From Adiantum capillus-veneris (taxonomy: Eukaryota; Streptophyta; Polypodiopsida; Polypodiales; Pteridaceae), in assembly GCA_014529385.2 (NCBI GenBank), contig CM043969.1, forward strand, positions 72,504,676 to 72,568,675: 64,000 nt of DNA, in the 5' to 3' direction. Shown here piece after piece: positions 1 to 12,319 of this stretch; the stretch's first letter is position 1; every line of letters starts with the position of its first letter. Made by a program: the position numbers and the translations under genes. The notes beneath the pieces are model-generated. The model worked only from the letters and a program-made list of their open reading frames with translations. It was not told the origin of the DNA and made no database searches.

Positions 1-68
1 GCAAACTGATACAATCTTGGTGGATCTAATACAATGTGTGAGTACAAAATAAAACGAGAGAGAAGGGG

Positions 69-231
<163 letters not shown>

Positions 232-1125
232 AAGAGACTGTTAGAGGGGGAGGGTGGAGTGTACTGTTTTTTTTTAAAGAGGGAAAGAAAGGTCGCTAGT
301 GCTTTTGGAATACTTTTTTTTTCTTTTTTTGGGCCTAAGCCTCTCTTGTACTCCCTTTCTTTTCCTCTTTTAAAAAAAAAAGGCATTACACTCCACTCTT
401 CCCCTCTCACAATTTTTGCCCCCCTCCGGGGCAACCCTTCCCCCCCCCGCCCCTCTCTCTCTCTCTTCCCTTAACAACAAGATATAAGAAGTGGTTTGGA
501 AGATGGGATGCATTACACTTGCTACATGATGCCTCAGTAGACTCTCAAGTGAATGACGCTTTTATACAATGCCAATGTGTTACGCCTTCATAGAAATCTG
601 GGGGGTCACGCTTCATACATTACACCACTCTTATTGCCCCCAACTACAAAACCATGTTCTTTGTTGAAAGAGGAAACCATACTCACCGTTACATGCTTGA
701 GCGGATCCCCTTGTCATCGATACACACTACCACAACCATTCCGATTAGCTCCCACTCCCTTCGATGCAAGAAAGGGCGTTAGGGCAATGGAGAAGAGTCA
801 AATCAAGTGTGCACATTATGCTCACTTCAAGCTCGAGAGTCTGAGTACCACACACTACTAGAGTGCTCAGCTTTTGGTCAGATCCGAACTTGCTTCCCTC
901 ACATTTTTAGTAATGACCTAGACCTACACCTACACACTTTCCTCTATAGTTCATTTCATTTCTCTCTAGGATTGGAGGGACTTGAGGGGCGATGTGGTGG
1001 GGGTAGAGAGAGAGAAAGGGAATAGGGGGTGGAGAGAGGGGTGACAAGGGGCTGGAGAGAGAGGGGGAGAGGGAGAGAGGGAGGGGAGATTTATTAAAAA
1101 TGAGGCACTAGCGATATGCCAATTT

Positions 1126-1127
<2 letters not shown>

Positions 1128-1200
<73 letters not shown>

Positions 1201-1380
1201 AAGGGGAAGGACGGGAGAGAGGGAAGAGGGGGTAAGAGAGGGAGTGGGTTGGAGGGATCATGAGAGGGAGAGAGGGGGAGGAAGAGAGAGAGAGAGAGAG
1301 AAGAAGAAGAAGAAGGGATAGGAATAGGGGAGGGAGAGAGAGAGAGAGAAGAAGAAGAAGAAGGGATAGGAATAGGGAAG

Positions 1381-1435
<55 letters not shown>

Positions 1436-1475
1436 CAATAAGATAGAGAGATAGAGATATAGGGAGAGAGAGAGA
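1128..1475. repeat. GA/GAA microsatellite cluster
   Basis: Two long (GA)n tracts (about 1130-1197 and 1386-1432) flank a duplicated GAAGAAGAAGAAGGGATAGG-type block (about 1280-1380). It is low-complexity, purine-only on the plus strand, and I see no gene in it. Confidence 0.95.
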
Positions 1476-3134
1476 GGGAGAGGAGATCCTTGGCTACTCC
1501 ACAGGAGGGAGGGGCGGCAATGGACAGTGGTGGTAGAAGTAGGGGTGGCACATGGTGGTAGTAAGGTAGCACCACTAACCACCAGTGGTGGGCTAGGGCG
1601 GTGGTGGTGATGGGTGCTGGGGCGGCAATGGGAGGTAGTGGTGGTGGGATGGAAAAAAAAGAAAAAAAGCTCGCTTCATTGAGCTCGCTCCGTAACTATC
1701 CCCAAAAGCCACGGTCATATAACCTTGCCAACTCTGATGGCCTTGTCAACCTGATCAACCATTTCCTTGCCTCTCAGAAGCTCTGTAACTATACAACCCT
1801 TAATGGTTGCATCCCACTACTCCTTTGAGCAATCCCCTTCTAAATAGCCCTCTAAAAGCCTTTTGGTTTTGGTGGCCAAAGTGACTCCTTCTAACACGAA
1901 CGCCTCCCATTGGTTATGATCAACAATAGTTGCAGGTGAAGCTACACCTCTATTGAGGACCTATCATGCTGATCTGGTGTAACGAGTGAGGTCATAGGGG
2001 GGAAACATGCATCTGAATTGGCTACTAGACTCCTGCGCCTCTGCAGTGCCTACTCACTCCTCTCTTCTCTCTTCTCATACACGTCCAGTTCCAATGCCTA
2101 CTCAATGTACATGTAATGGAATTTGCCTATTCAATTTGAGAGTAGCGGAATTTAATAAGAGTACTTTCAAGAAATGATTTTGTGAGCATAGCGGATTGAC
2201 ATAATTGAAGATAACAACATAATCATAGCAATTAGTTAACTTGGCATAGACAATACTTTTGCAAGAGAGAGAATTTAGAGAACATGACAACAGTTGAGGA
2301 CCGGATTTATGTGGAGCCGGTCCCCCCTCCAATAGGCATTTGTATTATGATTTCTCCCATAAAGAGAGACTTGTTACAATACATTCTTTGTGTTCCTTGT
2401 GACCTAGGTGAAGCAATGAAGATGGAAAGCTTCATGCATCACCATCATAGCATAACCTAAACTTGAAGAAAGCTTTAACTATACCAAGCCTCAGTCCCAA
2501 GACCTCAAACACCTTCGAAGGTGGAGAGAGCTAGCAGGGAATGAGGGTAGGAAAGAGGAAGAAGAAACATTTCATACGAGAAAGAGCTAGTTCCTCACTT
2601 ATCATAACTCTTGTGCTAGCGTACATAATAGCATAGTAATGAAGAAGAAATAGATGGCAAGATCAAGCATTGAAGCATGGCTCTTGGATGGATTTGCACT
2701 CCATAGCCAAGAGTGTTGGTGTAGTCTCTCAACCTCTACTTGCTTGGAGAAAGAGAGGGAGCTCTTGCACTTTGCATAGTACACAATGAGAGTGTTTGTG
2801 AGTGTGTGTGGGTGAGTATACCCCCTAAGCACCCCCCTAGCTTGCTTGGGTCGACCCCCCCTTGTAGCTCATGCTTGAAGCTCATTGGACCCCTCCAGGC
2901 CTAGCCAATCACAAGCAGGAGCCATTACAAGCAACAGGGATAGCCTTGGGACAAGTGTCCTCCTTTCCCCTTTGAGAGAGAGGACTTGATAAATGCAAAA
3001 TCAATTAATTAAATATCCTTTATTATCATTGGACCCCTTGGGTGGCCAACCAATAGGTTTCAGGCACACCATGAGGGCAACATGAGGAGGAACTTGACAA
3101 GTGTCCTTGCTGCCTCTTCAAGCTGGGGCTTCCC

Positions 3135-3136
<2 letters not shown>
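1476..3136. other. Unassigned sequence, no gene recognised
   Basis: This stretch is of mixed composition. Short open frames of under 80 codons occur on both strands, but none resembles a known protein and none shows a consistent splice structure. It may be old repeat sequence or the 5' flank of the RPC31 gene. Confidence 0.5.

Positions 3137-3190
<54 letters not shown>
3137..3190. repeat. (TG)n microsatellite
   Basis: An uninterrupted GT/TG dinucleotide tract of about 27 units is visible directly. The short cysteine/valine frame through it is a by-product of the repeat. Confidence 0.97.
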
Positions 3191-3191
<1 letters not shown>

Positions 3192-3303
3192 CTCTCTCAT
3201 CCCCCCCCCTTGTAGGCTCGCCCCCCTCCTTGTAGGGATCTTTTTGACTTTGGATGAGCAAGCCCCTTAGTCATCAAGCATGACTAAGCACTTGAAGTAG
3301 GGG

Positions 3304-3490
3304 GTGTTTCCACAAGCATCTCAGGCAAGCTTCTCAAGGCACCTCAAGCACCTTAATCATGCACCAAGTCAAGCACCTCAAGCATGGAGCCAGTCAAGCA
3401 CCTCAAGCATCTTAATCAAGCACCTCAAGCATGACAAGCACCTCAAGCACGACAAGCACCTCAAGCATGACAAGCACCTCGAGTTTGGGC
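3304..3490. repeat. 18-bp minisatellite, unit GCACCTCAAGCATGACAA
   Basis: From about 3420 the unit is repeated almost perfectly three to four times, with one T/C change. More divergent copies (CACCTCAAGCATCTTAATCA, CACCTCAAGCATGGAGCC) extend back to about 3304. Because 18 is a multiple of three, repetitive open frames appear on both strands. I do not read these as genes. Confidence 0.9.
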
Positions 3491-5015
3491 CGGGTTCCCA
3501 CCTCAAGCTCAGCCCTAGCTTACCTAAGGTCAAAGGACTTTTACACACATTATTGGAGGTCTTCAATGAAGCTAACCCTAAGGTCTTATGCTCCATTGGT
3601 TAGCCTTGCTCTTGATAGACCATCTCCCATTTGGGCCCCTTTACTATTGGCCCCGTGTTGAGATAGATCTATAAGCACATATCTATATCCTAACACTTGT
3701 TCCCGTTTATTCTCCCACACTAAGTGATCAATTTAATATGAGAAAATCATTTGGGTTGGTTAGATATTAGATTTTATGACAACACATATCATAAGGTCCT
3801 AAGCATTCTGGATGCCAGCTACACCTCTCTTAAGCAGGTGGCATACTATGTGGATCACAAGCCAGGTCTCCTTTAGGCTACTCTAAGCTCTTTAGAGAAT
3901 TCGACAATCCTCCAAATTGGCTCTCTTAGCAGCAACATGATGGTTGCGGTCATGCCTAGATGTACTTCAAGTCCTTAGTAGTGCCCAATAGAGGGTCATC
4001 AAAGAGGCACATGCGTCCTACTCCGGTTGGCGAAGCGCAAGGTACTGATGAGGCTTCTTGAGATTCAACACCACCGCCCCTTAGCCACGCCTTGGATGGC
4101 ACCTTGCTCATTTCTCTGCTAGTGCTGGCCTCCACCATGGCCACCTTTGCTGCCCCCACAAATGCCTATGTCTCACGTCCTCTTCAATGCATGCAAGCTC
4201 ATTGCCTCCAGCTGCAAGAGAGACAGTAGCTGCATGTCAACGTTTTTGGCTCCTCCACCGGTTGTAGTGTGACCTCCAACAAGAGGTCTTTGGAGGTTAT
4301 AACCTGAGCGGGCCAAGCTCCTTTTGTGGCATCCACTAGTCACCTCTGAAGCAAGGTACAAACGACGACGTGGAGATCGAGGATAAGGAGTTAGGACCAG
4401 CTTTGCAGGCGCGTGGCCTTCAGAAGGTTGATGCAAGAGGATATGGTAAGAATGGGTAGCATTGAACTCGAGTAACGAATCGTGTGGCAAGAGAGAGAGA
4501 GAGTGGGGAGGTTCACATTTCTCTCTCTTTCTCTCTCCTCTCCCACTTGGAATATGTAGACATCGTGTAAAGGGCTTCACTTTGCCATTATAGAATAGTT
4601 TAGTATAGATATAAAGTATCAGTATAGAGATGTTAAAGTTTCAATCATTGCTTTTACACGCTTCTGTCTCTAATGAGTGATCATTATCTCATTCAACCAA
4701 TGACTTTTTTACAAAATATCATTTTAAAAAATATTTCTAGATAAATAGGATTAATTTTTGTTGGACAAAAAAAATTGATTGGTAGATAAATTGGTGGGCA
4801 CTCATTGTTGCATAACCTTGTCAAGAAAATGATGAAGCAAAAAGTTTGCACTTTTAGCGCTCGCGAGACGGAGGCACGATTTGCGCCAATATAGCGAGCC
4901 AGAGACGTTAGAGGCACCTAGCGAGAGAAGAGGAGAGTGTGCCAAGCGTCCTAAACTAGAAACGTAAAGCTAGCTGCATTGCTCATTGCAAATCTGTTGT
5001 GGTTTCACCTAAGAC
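3491..5015. other. 5' flank of the RPC31-like gene; no other gene recognised
   Basis: No protein-coding similarity is recognised between the minisatellite and the start codon of the RPC31-like gene. The last 150 bases (about 4860-5015) are purine-rich and GC-richer, and are the likely promoter and 5' UTR. The start codon context is AAGACATGGC, with G at +4. I could not assign a TATA box. Confidence 0.45.
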
Positions 5016-5144
5016 ATGGCATACAGGGGCCGGGGGCGTGGGCGTGGCCGAGGAGGGCCATCGAGCTATATCCCTCAAGCTCGCGGTGATGATGGAGTTC
5101 CCATTATTGCGAAGAAGCTGGAAGGTCCTCCTCCCCTTTTTCCT
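5016..5144 (+). CDS. RPC31: RPC31/POLR3G-like RNA polymerase III subunit, exon 1
   Basis: This exon encodes the first 43 residues of a homologue of RNA polymerase III subunit RPC31 (human POLR3G). That subunit belongs to the RPC82-RPC34-RPC31 trimer needed for promoter-directed transcription by Pol III in the nucleus. The N-terminus is an RG-rich tract (MAYRGRGRGRGRGG), followed by a segment ending KKLEGPPPLFP. Family members share this glycine/arginine-rich start and the PPPLFP motif. The exon ends in phase 0 at a consensus donor GTAAGT (5145-5150). The first ATG was taken as the start because it opens the family-typical RG tract. Exon 2 lies 18.9 kb downstream. The assignment rests on motif order across all four exons. 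Confidence 0.85.
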
Positions 5145-5364
5145 GTAAGTACTACGTTTGCTTTATTTTTTGGAAGCTTGATAACTGCAGGTGTGTGTAT
5201 TGGATAATATTTAAGCAGGATATTTGCCAGCTTCACCTTGTCATGGTAACTACCGTGATAGATGCTCATCTTGAAACTATTGTAAATTGGTGATTTGGCA
5301 CCTTCTTTGGTCACGGTTAATTAATCCTGGACCTCTGCGCATTGTGAACCCTTTTTGATGCAGA

Positions 5365-5672
5365 TTTCATTGTCACTCTTCATGACTACTCATAAACTGG
5401 ACCGCAACACAGCCATTTGCCACAACAGCCATGACTTGCCTTTGGAGTGCCTGAAGAAAAATTCAAATTTGTGCCCAGATTCTCAAAAAAGCTTGCCAGC
5501 AGAGGCTAGTCATGCAAGGATCTTTGTCGCGGCCTATAGACTTAGGTAGGCATCCCATGATACTGAAAAACACAAGCCAAAATAATTATGGCCATGTGAT
5601 ATGCTTTTATGGTCTTCTTAATTGGAATGAAATGTGCTTGCTTAGTGACGCGATCAACGATGGTCCAGATTC
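5365..5672 (-). pseudogene. Ty3/gypsy integrase remnant
   Basis: On the minus strand the segment WTIVDRVTKQAHFIPIKKTI, then QYHGMP and WQAF, matches the integrase catalytic core also seen in the intact elements of this window (WTVIDRFSKQAHFIPVKKT, HGMPETIVSDRDP). Several stops and frame changes are present and the aspartate-bearing DRDP motif is eroded. It is cut off abruptly at about 5673, where LTR-like sequence begins, so this is a rearranged scrap rather than an element. Confidence 0.75.
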
Positions 5673-6183
5673 TTAAGGAGGTCCATTTGGCGCCCTTTCG
5701 GTATTTCTTTATTATTAATGCTTCTCAAAGTACAATGTCCAAGGGTCCTTGTCCCAGCATTGCTCCCAAGCGTATCTGCATGAAAGTGAGGCCTTGGGCC
5801 TTCCAAAAGCAATATACATGAAAAGCTTAAAGTCTTAAAGCATATGGGTCCCAAAAGCTAGGTGTAGGGTTGTCAGTGCGTTTTACAGAAATCTGTACAG
5901 GCGCCACGTCAGTAGCGCAAATCGCGGAGGTCTGTACAGTCTGCCACGCAAGCAACGCAAATGGCGGGTTTCATACAACTGCCACAACATCAACCCTTCC
6001 ATGCTTTATTAAGCCTTTTGTTTCCTGGGCCCCATCGGAGAAGATCCCATAAGTTGGTACAACTTATAAAATTTGGTGTCCTTTCATTTTTGGCCTCTCG
6101 AATTGGTTCTGCAAGTTAATACAACTTCTTCTGCATCTTTTAGTAGGGCTCCAACCTTCTCTGTTCGGAGTTTGTCATGTAGG
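5673..6183 (-). mobile_element. LTR fragment, chromovirus type
   Basis: The sequence carries the shared LTR block (GGCGCCCTTTCGGTATTTCT at about 5690) in minus orientation. It is followed by the GTACAATGTCCAAGGGTCC and GCGCAAATCGCGGAGGTCTG-type segments also found in the element 6 LTRs at 47.5 and 50.6 kb. No target duplication or complete termini are visible. Confidence 0.6.
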
Positions 6184-6440
6184 TCATGCCACATCATCAC
6201 CTTGTGACACCTCCCATGTCAAGTAAGAGGTTCCCCTCCCTAAAGTAGTCAAGTTTGAAAAGAAAGCACTATACTTGGGAGTCAAATGTGTCACAAAGAT
6301 GATAGCCATATCTTCAAAAGAGATCAGCTTACTTGTCTGAAGAACCACTTGCTGCATCTTGTGCATTTGATGAATGTGGTCCTTAATAGACTTCGACTAG
6401 CTCCCTTCATTGGCATCGTCCTATTGTAAATTTTCTCCAA
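6184..6440 (-). pseudogene. Possible Ty1/copia gag remnant
   Basis: The minus-strand frame contains HKMQQVVLQTSKLISFEDMA, then LTPKYSAFFSNL. This resembles the copia-type Gag helical segment, in which a leucine-rich stretch precedes an (L/F)P-x-(K/E)Y-x-x-F motif. No other copia domain adjoins it, so the call is tentative. Confidence 0.35.
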
Positions 6441-7185
6441 GTGGTTTAAGATCCTTGAGCATCTGGTGAATGTGGTCCTTGATGGACTTTGACTACCAAA
6501 GTTTGTGACGTGTCAAGCCATTGAAGAACGGAGCCGACTTGTAGATCTCGGCCGAGGGGCCTAAACCCTAGAAGCAGCACAAGAAGAAGCAGCAGTAGAA
6601 GAAGTTTACCAACTTGCAAAGTCTTGCCGAGTGGCCTACTTTTAAAGACGAGTTCCCACGAACTTACGTGACCCCGTTCGATGGGGCCCAGGGGACCTAA
6701 AGCCATTAAAATAAAGCGGGACCAGCACACACACTCAATGGTGTGGAGCATGATGACGTGGCAACGGTATGGACGCTTCGGCTTTCACGTTGACTGTGTT
6801 GATGTGGCACCTGTTGGATGTCCATAATTTGCATTGACCGATTTTAGCGCCAGCTTTTGGGCCAAATGCTTTTGAGTTTATAGCTTTTCATGTAAACTGC
6901 TTTTCAGAGGCCAAGGGCCTTTAAAAATGAGCCAAGGGCTCATTTTCTGGCACGCTTCAGTGTGGAGGTGCAGAGCTTGGAGTACCAGCGTTGTACAGAG
7001 TTCAAGCAATATACAGAAATATCGAAAGGCGCCAAGGTTTACGGTCAGTGCTCTCTCGGGATGGAACTCAGTCACTCCCCGTCTCGTGTGTCGTACATCT
7101 CTTTCAATTCAGTTGTTATTTGAAGTGCTTAAAGTTGTTTAGTCTGTTCTTTTCTGTTGGCACGTGGTGCCCATCCTTGTGACAA

Positions 7186-7197
7186 TGGTATCAGAGC
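7186..7197 (+). promoter_or_regulatory. Primer binding site, initiator tRNA-Met type (element 7)
   Basis: TGGTATCAGAGC lies one base after the LTR terminus GACA. It is complementary to the 3' end of plant initiator tRNA-Met and is the standard plant LTR-retrotransposon primer site. Confidence 0.85.
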
Positions 7198-7429
7198 TTC
7201 AGGCGTGTGCTTTTCTGAAAGCATACCGGTCCTACCAAAGAGCAGACAGAGCAAGATGCCTCTTCCAAATTGTCAGATTTTTCTTCTTCAAAGAATCTTC
7301 GTGTCTCGACCCGGACTTATTAGCCACTTCCACCCTTACTCATCGTGCATCGGGCGCGCTTCCGTTGTCTTCATCGCTTTGTCTTACAGGGCATAAGCCA
7401 TAAGGAATTCAAGATCACTTGCACGAGAA

Positions 7430-7581
7430 GGATGTTTTTTTTTTTTTTTCAAACCACCGTTTTTCTCAGCGGCAGTGCCATGCAATGGTGGATATCTACC
7501 AAGCCGCACACTCCAAGGACTTGGCAAGCTATCAAGAAATTTTTTGCCCGAAGTTACATGCTTTTTGGCATCTTCCTATAG
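7430..7581 (+). pseudogene. gag remnant of element 7
   Basis: The frame reads LSGSAMQWWISTKPHTPRTW, then QAIKKFFARSY. This matches the Gag capsid pattern (G-x-A-x-x-W-W ... TW-x-x-(F/L)-K-x-x-F) seen in the other elements. A run of T just upstream and the lack of a downstream zinc knuckle show that it is decayed. Confidence 0.6.
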
Positions 7582-8729
7582 AGTGCAGATTTTGGCCATG
7601 GAAAGCTTATCAGATTAAAAGTTGGAATTTCTTGACATCTCTTAGCAAGTGTCTCTTCTCGAATCTTGGAGGCCCAGTGTGATTCCTATAGCTTTGGGCT
7701 ACTATCACCACCACAGGAACACTGTTTGTCCAAGCCAGTTTCGACGATTCAAGAGTTTATGTACCATTCCACGGTCGGCTACAACCTTATGGAAGAAATC
7801 TTACCCTAATTTTGGTGCATGTTTCAGGATGGAGGCCCTATCAAGTTTTGAGCTCTACTGATGTCGAGAATGCTTTTTCAACTTGATTTAGTAGTTTTCT
7901 AGAGTTTTGTTTGAGAACTTGTTTGGTGATCCTAAAATACAAAAGTTTGAAATGGATGGGATATGTTGTGAACCTGTCTTGGTGCCCATTTGAATTGTTT
8001 GACTCTTGTTTTAATACTGGCTACAATGATTGGTGATTTACTACCGGGTGGAGTACTGAGAAATAATGTTTGAGAATGCTTGCACATACTCATGGCTCGG
8101 ACCCTTGTGGTTACTCTCAGCACCTCCAAACGATGCAGGTATTAAGAAGAGTATTAAGAAGTATGAGCAGTGGTTACTCTCAGCACCTCCAAACGATGCA
8201 AGTTGCGGTATGGGGGACGTTTGGTTGTAAAAGGCCTCTATATCTCTTGGCCCGGACCTTTTTAGGTTATTTGCGGGAGGAGTGATGAGGGAGTCGTTGA
8301 ATAGCTCATGGCCCGGACCTGGATGGTTATTTGCGGGGGGAGTGTTAATCAACGGCTTTATGTTTCTATGTCTTGTAACATGCATATGTGAGCATTTGTG
8401 TTGCATTGTGATGTGCCAACCACTGAAAATGCTCCTAATTGTGTGAGATTGCTTGGGTATGTAATTTTAGTGCATCAAGACATAGGGTACAGATCAACGC
8501 AGTCTGGGGGTGATGGCTAAGTTTACTAAGCCTGAATATCAAGTGCTCCGATCTGGAAGGAGACTCCTTATTAGATGAGATTTTTCTGGGAAGCCAACGA
8601 CCCACGATATCAAGAGCTCCAATTTGGAATAAGAAAAGAGATTGTCCCTTGGAGATTATTGAGCTAACTTGAGTTGTTTTGCAGATATGCTGTAATTGCG
8701 GACGATTACTTTCTTTCAAGAAGGGGGGA
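7582..8729 (+). other. Interior of element 7 with duplicated blocks and several PPT-like sites
   Basis: No intact gene is present. A segment containing TTACTCTCAGCACCTCCAAA occurs twice (about 8110-8150 and 8172-8210). Three G-rich stops (CGGGTGGAGT at about 8045, GCGGGAGGAGTG at about 8272, GCGGGGGGAGTG at about 8331) look like repeated polypurine tracts. The last is followed by TGTTAATC, resembling a copia-type PPT and LTR start. Confidence 0.4.
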
Positions 8730-9102
8730 TGTCATAAACTGGTGACGTGTAAAGCCACTGACGAACGGAGCCAACTTGCAGATCCTGGCCGAGGGGTTTA
8801 AACCCTAGAAGAAACGGAAGCAAAAGCAGAAGCGGAAGAAGCAGCAGAAGAAGTTTTACCAACTTGCAAAGTCTTGTCAATTGGCCTATTTTTAAAGACG
8901 AGTTCCGACCAGGACCCCGTCCGATGGGGCTCAACGCCCAAGGGACCTAAAGCCATTAAAATAAAGCGGGACCATCACTCACACTCAATGGCGTGGAGCA
9001 TGATGACGTGGAAGCAGTATGGGCGCTTCGGATTTCACGCTGATTGTGCTGATGTGGCACCTGTACGGATTTCCGTAATTTGCGCTGGCTGATTTCAGCG
9101 CC

Positions 9103-9202
9103 AGCTTTTGGGCCATATGGTTTTGAGTTTATAGCTTTTCATGTAGCCTGCTAGCTTTTGGGCCATATGGTTTTGAGTTTATAGCTTTTCATGTAGCCTG
9201 CT
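9103..9202 (+). repeat. 50-bp tandem duplication inside the right LTR of element 7
   Basis: A 50-base unit starting AGCTTTTGGGCCATATGG is present twice in direct succession. The left LTR (about 6852-6905) has a single, slightly diverged copy. The duplication therefore arose after, or independently of, the LTR-LTR copying event. Confidence 0.9.
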
Positions 9203-9485
9203 TTTGAGAGGCCAAGGGCCTTAAATATGAGCCAAAGACTCATTCTTTGGCACGCTTCAGTGTGGAGGTGCAGAGCTTGGGGTTCGGCATTGTACTGAGT
9301 TCAAGCAATATAAAGAAATATCAAAAGGGGCGCTAAGGTTTGGGGCCAGTGCTCTCGTGGGGTGGAACTCCGCCACTCCCCATCTCGTGTGTCATGCATC
9401 TCTTTTAGTTCAGTTGTTATTTGAAGTGCTTAAAGTTGCTCAGTCTTTTCTTTTCCGTTGGCACGTGGTGCCTGTCCACGTGACA

Positions 9486-9925
9486 GCCGAGGTTCAAAGG
9501 CCACAATCGTACAAGAACTCTACAACATCCTTCTCCTCCGGTGCCATGGTCACGATACTCCAAAGTCGCAAGGGAATCCTCCGTAGACCGGGAGAAACTG
9601 GGATTCAAGCCTTCAAGGTTGTAAACCACCTCCCATCGAAAAGATCTCCAACCTCCTCAGCAGGACCGGTACTGCGCCTGAAATTGGTCCAAAATCAGCC
9701 CCCTTTGTGCACAGGCATTGCGAACTTGTTGGCTGAAAAGCTGCAAAGCTGTCAGGCGCAGCCTCAATCTCGTTCGACTCCTCGCCCTACCAACTAAAAA
9801 ATGCACTCTCTTAAGGGTTCTTTGCGACAAAAATGCAGCAGACAACCGACAGTCCCCTCTTGTTGCAAAAATACTTGTCCTAGGGTGGTTTCCGTGACAA
9901 AGACGTAGCCACAAGTCACTCCCTT
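9486..9925. other. Flank between element 7 and a solo LTR; nothing recognised
   Basis: No coding similarity or repeat structure is recognised. A 146-codon frame overlaps the end of the LTR and appears to be chance. The segment is cut from its continuation at 11211 by the solo LTR. Confidence 0.5.
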
Positions 9926-11205
9926 TGTTAGGTGCAGCGGAATGAATGTTTGCGCTTTGCTCAAGATGAGTGCTCCGAATTGTGCTCAAGGTTCCTTTTG
10001 TTCTTATGGAAGGGAGAGCCTTCCGTTCTTAATGAGAGAATGCTATGATCACAAACAAAGTGAATGGACACTGTGCGTGCAATGTGTATGAGACTGAGAG
10101 ATAGAGAGAGAAGAGAGATACGACACCAGAGACGTTGTAAAACCCTCCTCTGAAGGCCCCACTCTTGTCGGCGAGAGTCCGACGAGAGTGGTCTACTTAT
10201 GATTGCACAAAGTGGTACAATGCGGATGCAATGGACTGATGCAACTTGGGACTATGCCGATGACGACGACGGTGATGACGAAGTCGACCTAAGGGCTGAA
10301 ATCTGCAATCTTTCTACTGCTGTCCAAAAACGCTATGGGCTGAAATCTGCAAATCTTCTATCTGCTGAATTATGACTCTATGTCGATGACGACGATGCGA
10401 CGACGACACGCTGAAAACGCAGATGCTGAAATCTGTGTTTCCGGGCTGAAATTGTAAACCTTGCAGAAACCGACCGTGCGGCGAGGAAGTGTTGCGGGAA
10501 GGTGAGATCTGTGAGGTTCGGGACTTGATCTGCGAAGTCTAACTGCTGAAAACTGAAAACGCTGATGGTTCTGGAGTTTCCGTCGCGATGATGGTGCAAA
10601 ACGCCGGGGCTGATCTGCAACCAAAAACGCTAGGGCTGAATTTTGGTGTTTCCAACGCCGGGATTCTGCAGATGCAAAAACGCTAGGCTGATCTGCTGTG
10701 GTCGTGTCGCCGTGGCTCTGCAAATGCAAAACGCTGGCTGGTCTGATCCAAAAACGCTAGGCTGTTGCTTTGGAGCAAAAACGCTAGGTCACTTGGGGGG
10801 TTCTGCTGAGAAGGTGCCTGTTGAGCATGTGCTCCTGCTGCCTCTTCTGCCATTTAGTGCTAACTTGGGTTTGCTTATATATTTTCTTAGCAAAATTGCC
10901 CTACCTACTTTTGTTGGGAAGTCACTTAAAGTAATAAGTGAAAAATGTCAAAAATAGGGAAAATAGGCTAAATGCAGTGGAAAAATCCCCTAACTGATTC
11001 TAATGGATTCTAATGGGAATACTGATGATCATGCTATGTGCAACCAGAGGATATGCATCTATGCTAAGTGACTGGGCATGCACGGTCTACGAATAGACTC
11101 ACAAAAGTGCCACATCACTTCTAATCTAGACTGATTGGACTGACTGAACCCTGATCATGCTGTAGCTTGTCCACGGACACATAGGGTTGGATGTGTCACG
11201 TGACA
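9926..11205 (-). mobile_element. Solo LTR, same superfamily as element 5 LTRs
   Basis: The segment starts TGTTAGGTGCAGCGGAATG and ends GATGTGTCACGTGACA. This is the reverse complement of the element 5 LTR design (TGTCACGTGACACATCC ... TCCGCTGCACCTAACA). Identical 5-bp target duplications CCCTT flank it (9921-9925 and 11206-11210). No internal region remains, so the element was reduced by recombination between its LTRs. The interior is rich in CTGAAAACGCTGA-type words and carries three-fold CGATGACGACGA blocks. Confidence 0.93.
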
Positions 11206-11210
11206 CCCTT

Positions 11211-12080
<870 letters not shown>

Positions 12081-12111
<31 letters not shown>
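12081..12111. repeat. 31-base C-run, probable expanded polypurine tract
   Basis: The run lies where a chromovirus PPT is expected. An LTR-like end is on its left. On its right, sequence such as GCTCGATTACACCTG and AGACACTGACTTCTTG resembles the post-PPT leader of element 1 (GCGATTACGCCTG ... AGACACTGACTG at 16281-16340). Confidence 0.75.
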
Positions 12112-12113
<2 letters not shown>

Positions 12114-12285
12114 CCACCACCCCAAAAAAAAAAGGAAGAGAAATAACCGCGCTCGATTACACCTGAAAAACAGATAGCAAACAGTAAACCAACTAAATAG
12201 ACACTGACTTCTTGCAGACATGTAGTTGACGTTGTGCGCCAAAGAGGACTCAAACCTTGCAGTAGCACAAAGAAAATTGGTCACT
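12112..12285 (-). mobile_element. Chromovirus 3' untranslated fragment
   Basis: This is the minus-strand counterpart of the segment between pol and the PPT in element 1. It carries the same order of words (CGATTAC ... CTG ... AAACC ... TAGACACTGACT). It joins directly to LINE sequence at about 12290, implying truncation. Confidence 0.55.
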
Positions 12286-12319
12286 GAACAATCATCAATC
12301 TACATCTTCATTCTTGTCT

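Larger units (their letters stand above)
6490..9485 (+). mobile_element. Element 7: short LTR retrotransposon with two LTRs
   Basis: Two similar LTRs (about 6490-7184 and 8730-9485) flank a 1.5-kb interior. A primer binding site TGGTATCAGAGC follows the left LTR (7186-7197), and a purine tract AAGAAGGGGGGA abuts the right LTR. LTRs end in GTGACA and the right one starts TGTCATAAAC. The interior has only a gag-like scrap, so the copy is non-autonomous or internally deleted. The bases next to the right LTR (GCCGA) do not match those left of 6490, so the 5' end may be truncated or misplaced. Confidence 0.75.

Noticed and set aside
3420-3490. Regular repeats that could suggest a CRISPR array
   Set aside because: Units are contiguous with no unique spacers, and the setting is a plant nuclear genome.
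3378-3603. Repetitive Leu-Arg-Cys and Lys-His frames on both strands
   Set aside because: They come from an 18-bp minisatellite whose length is a multiple of three; no independent coding signal.
10370-10957. Overlapping frames in the solo LTR
   Set aside because: They lie wholly within an LTR bounded by target duplications, contain repeated CGATGACGACGA and AAACGCTGA words, and show no protein similarity.
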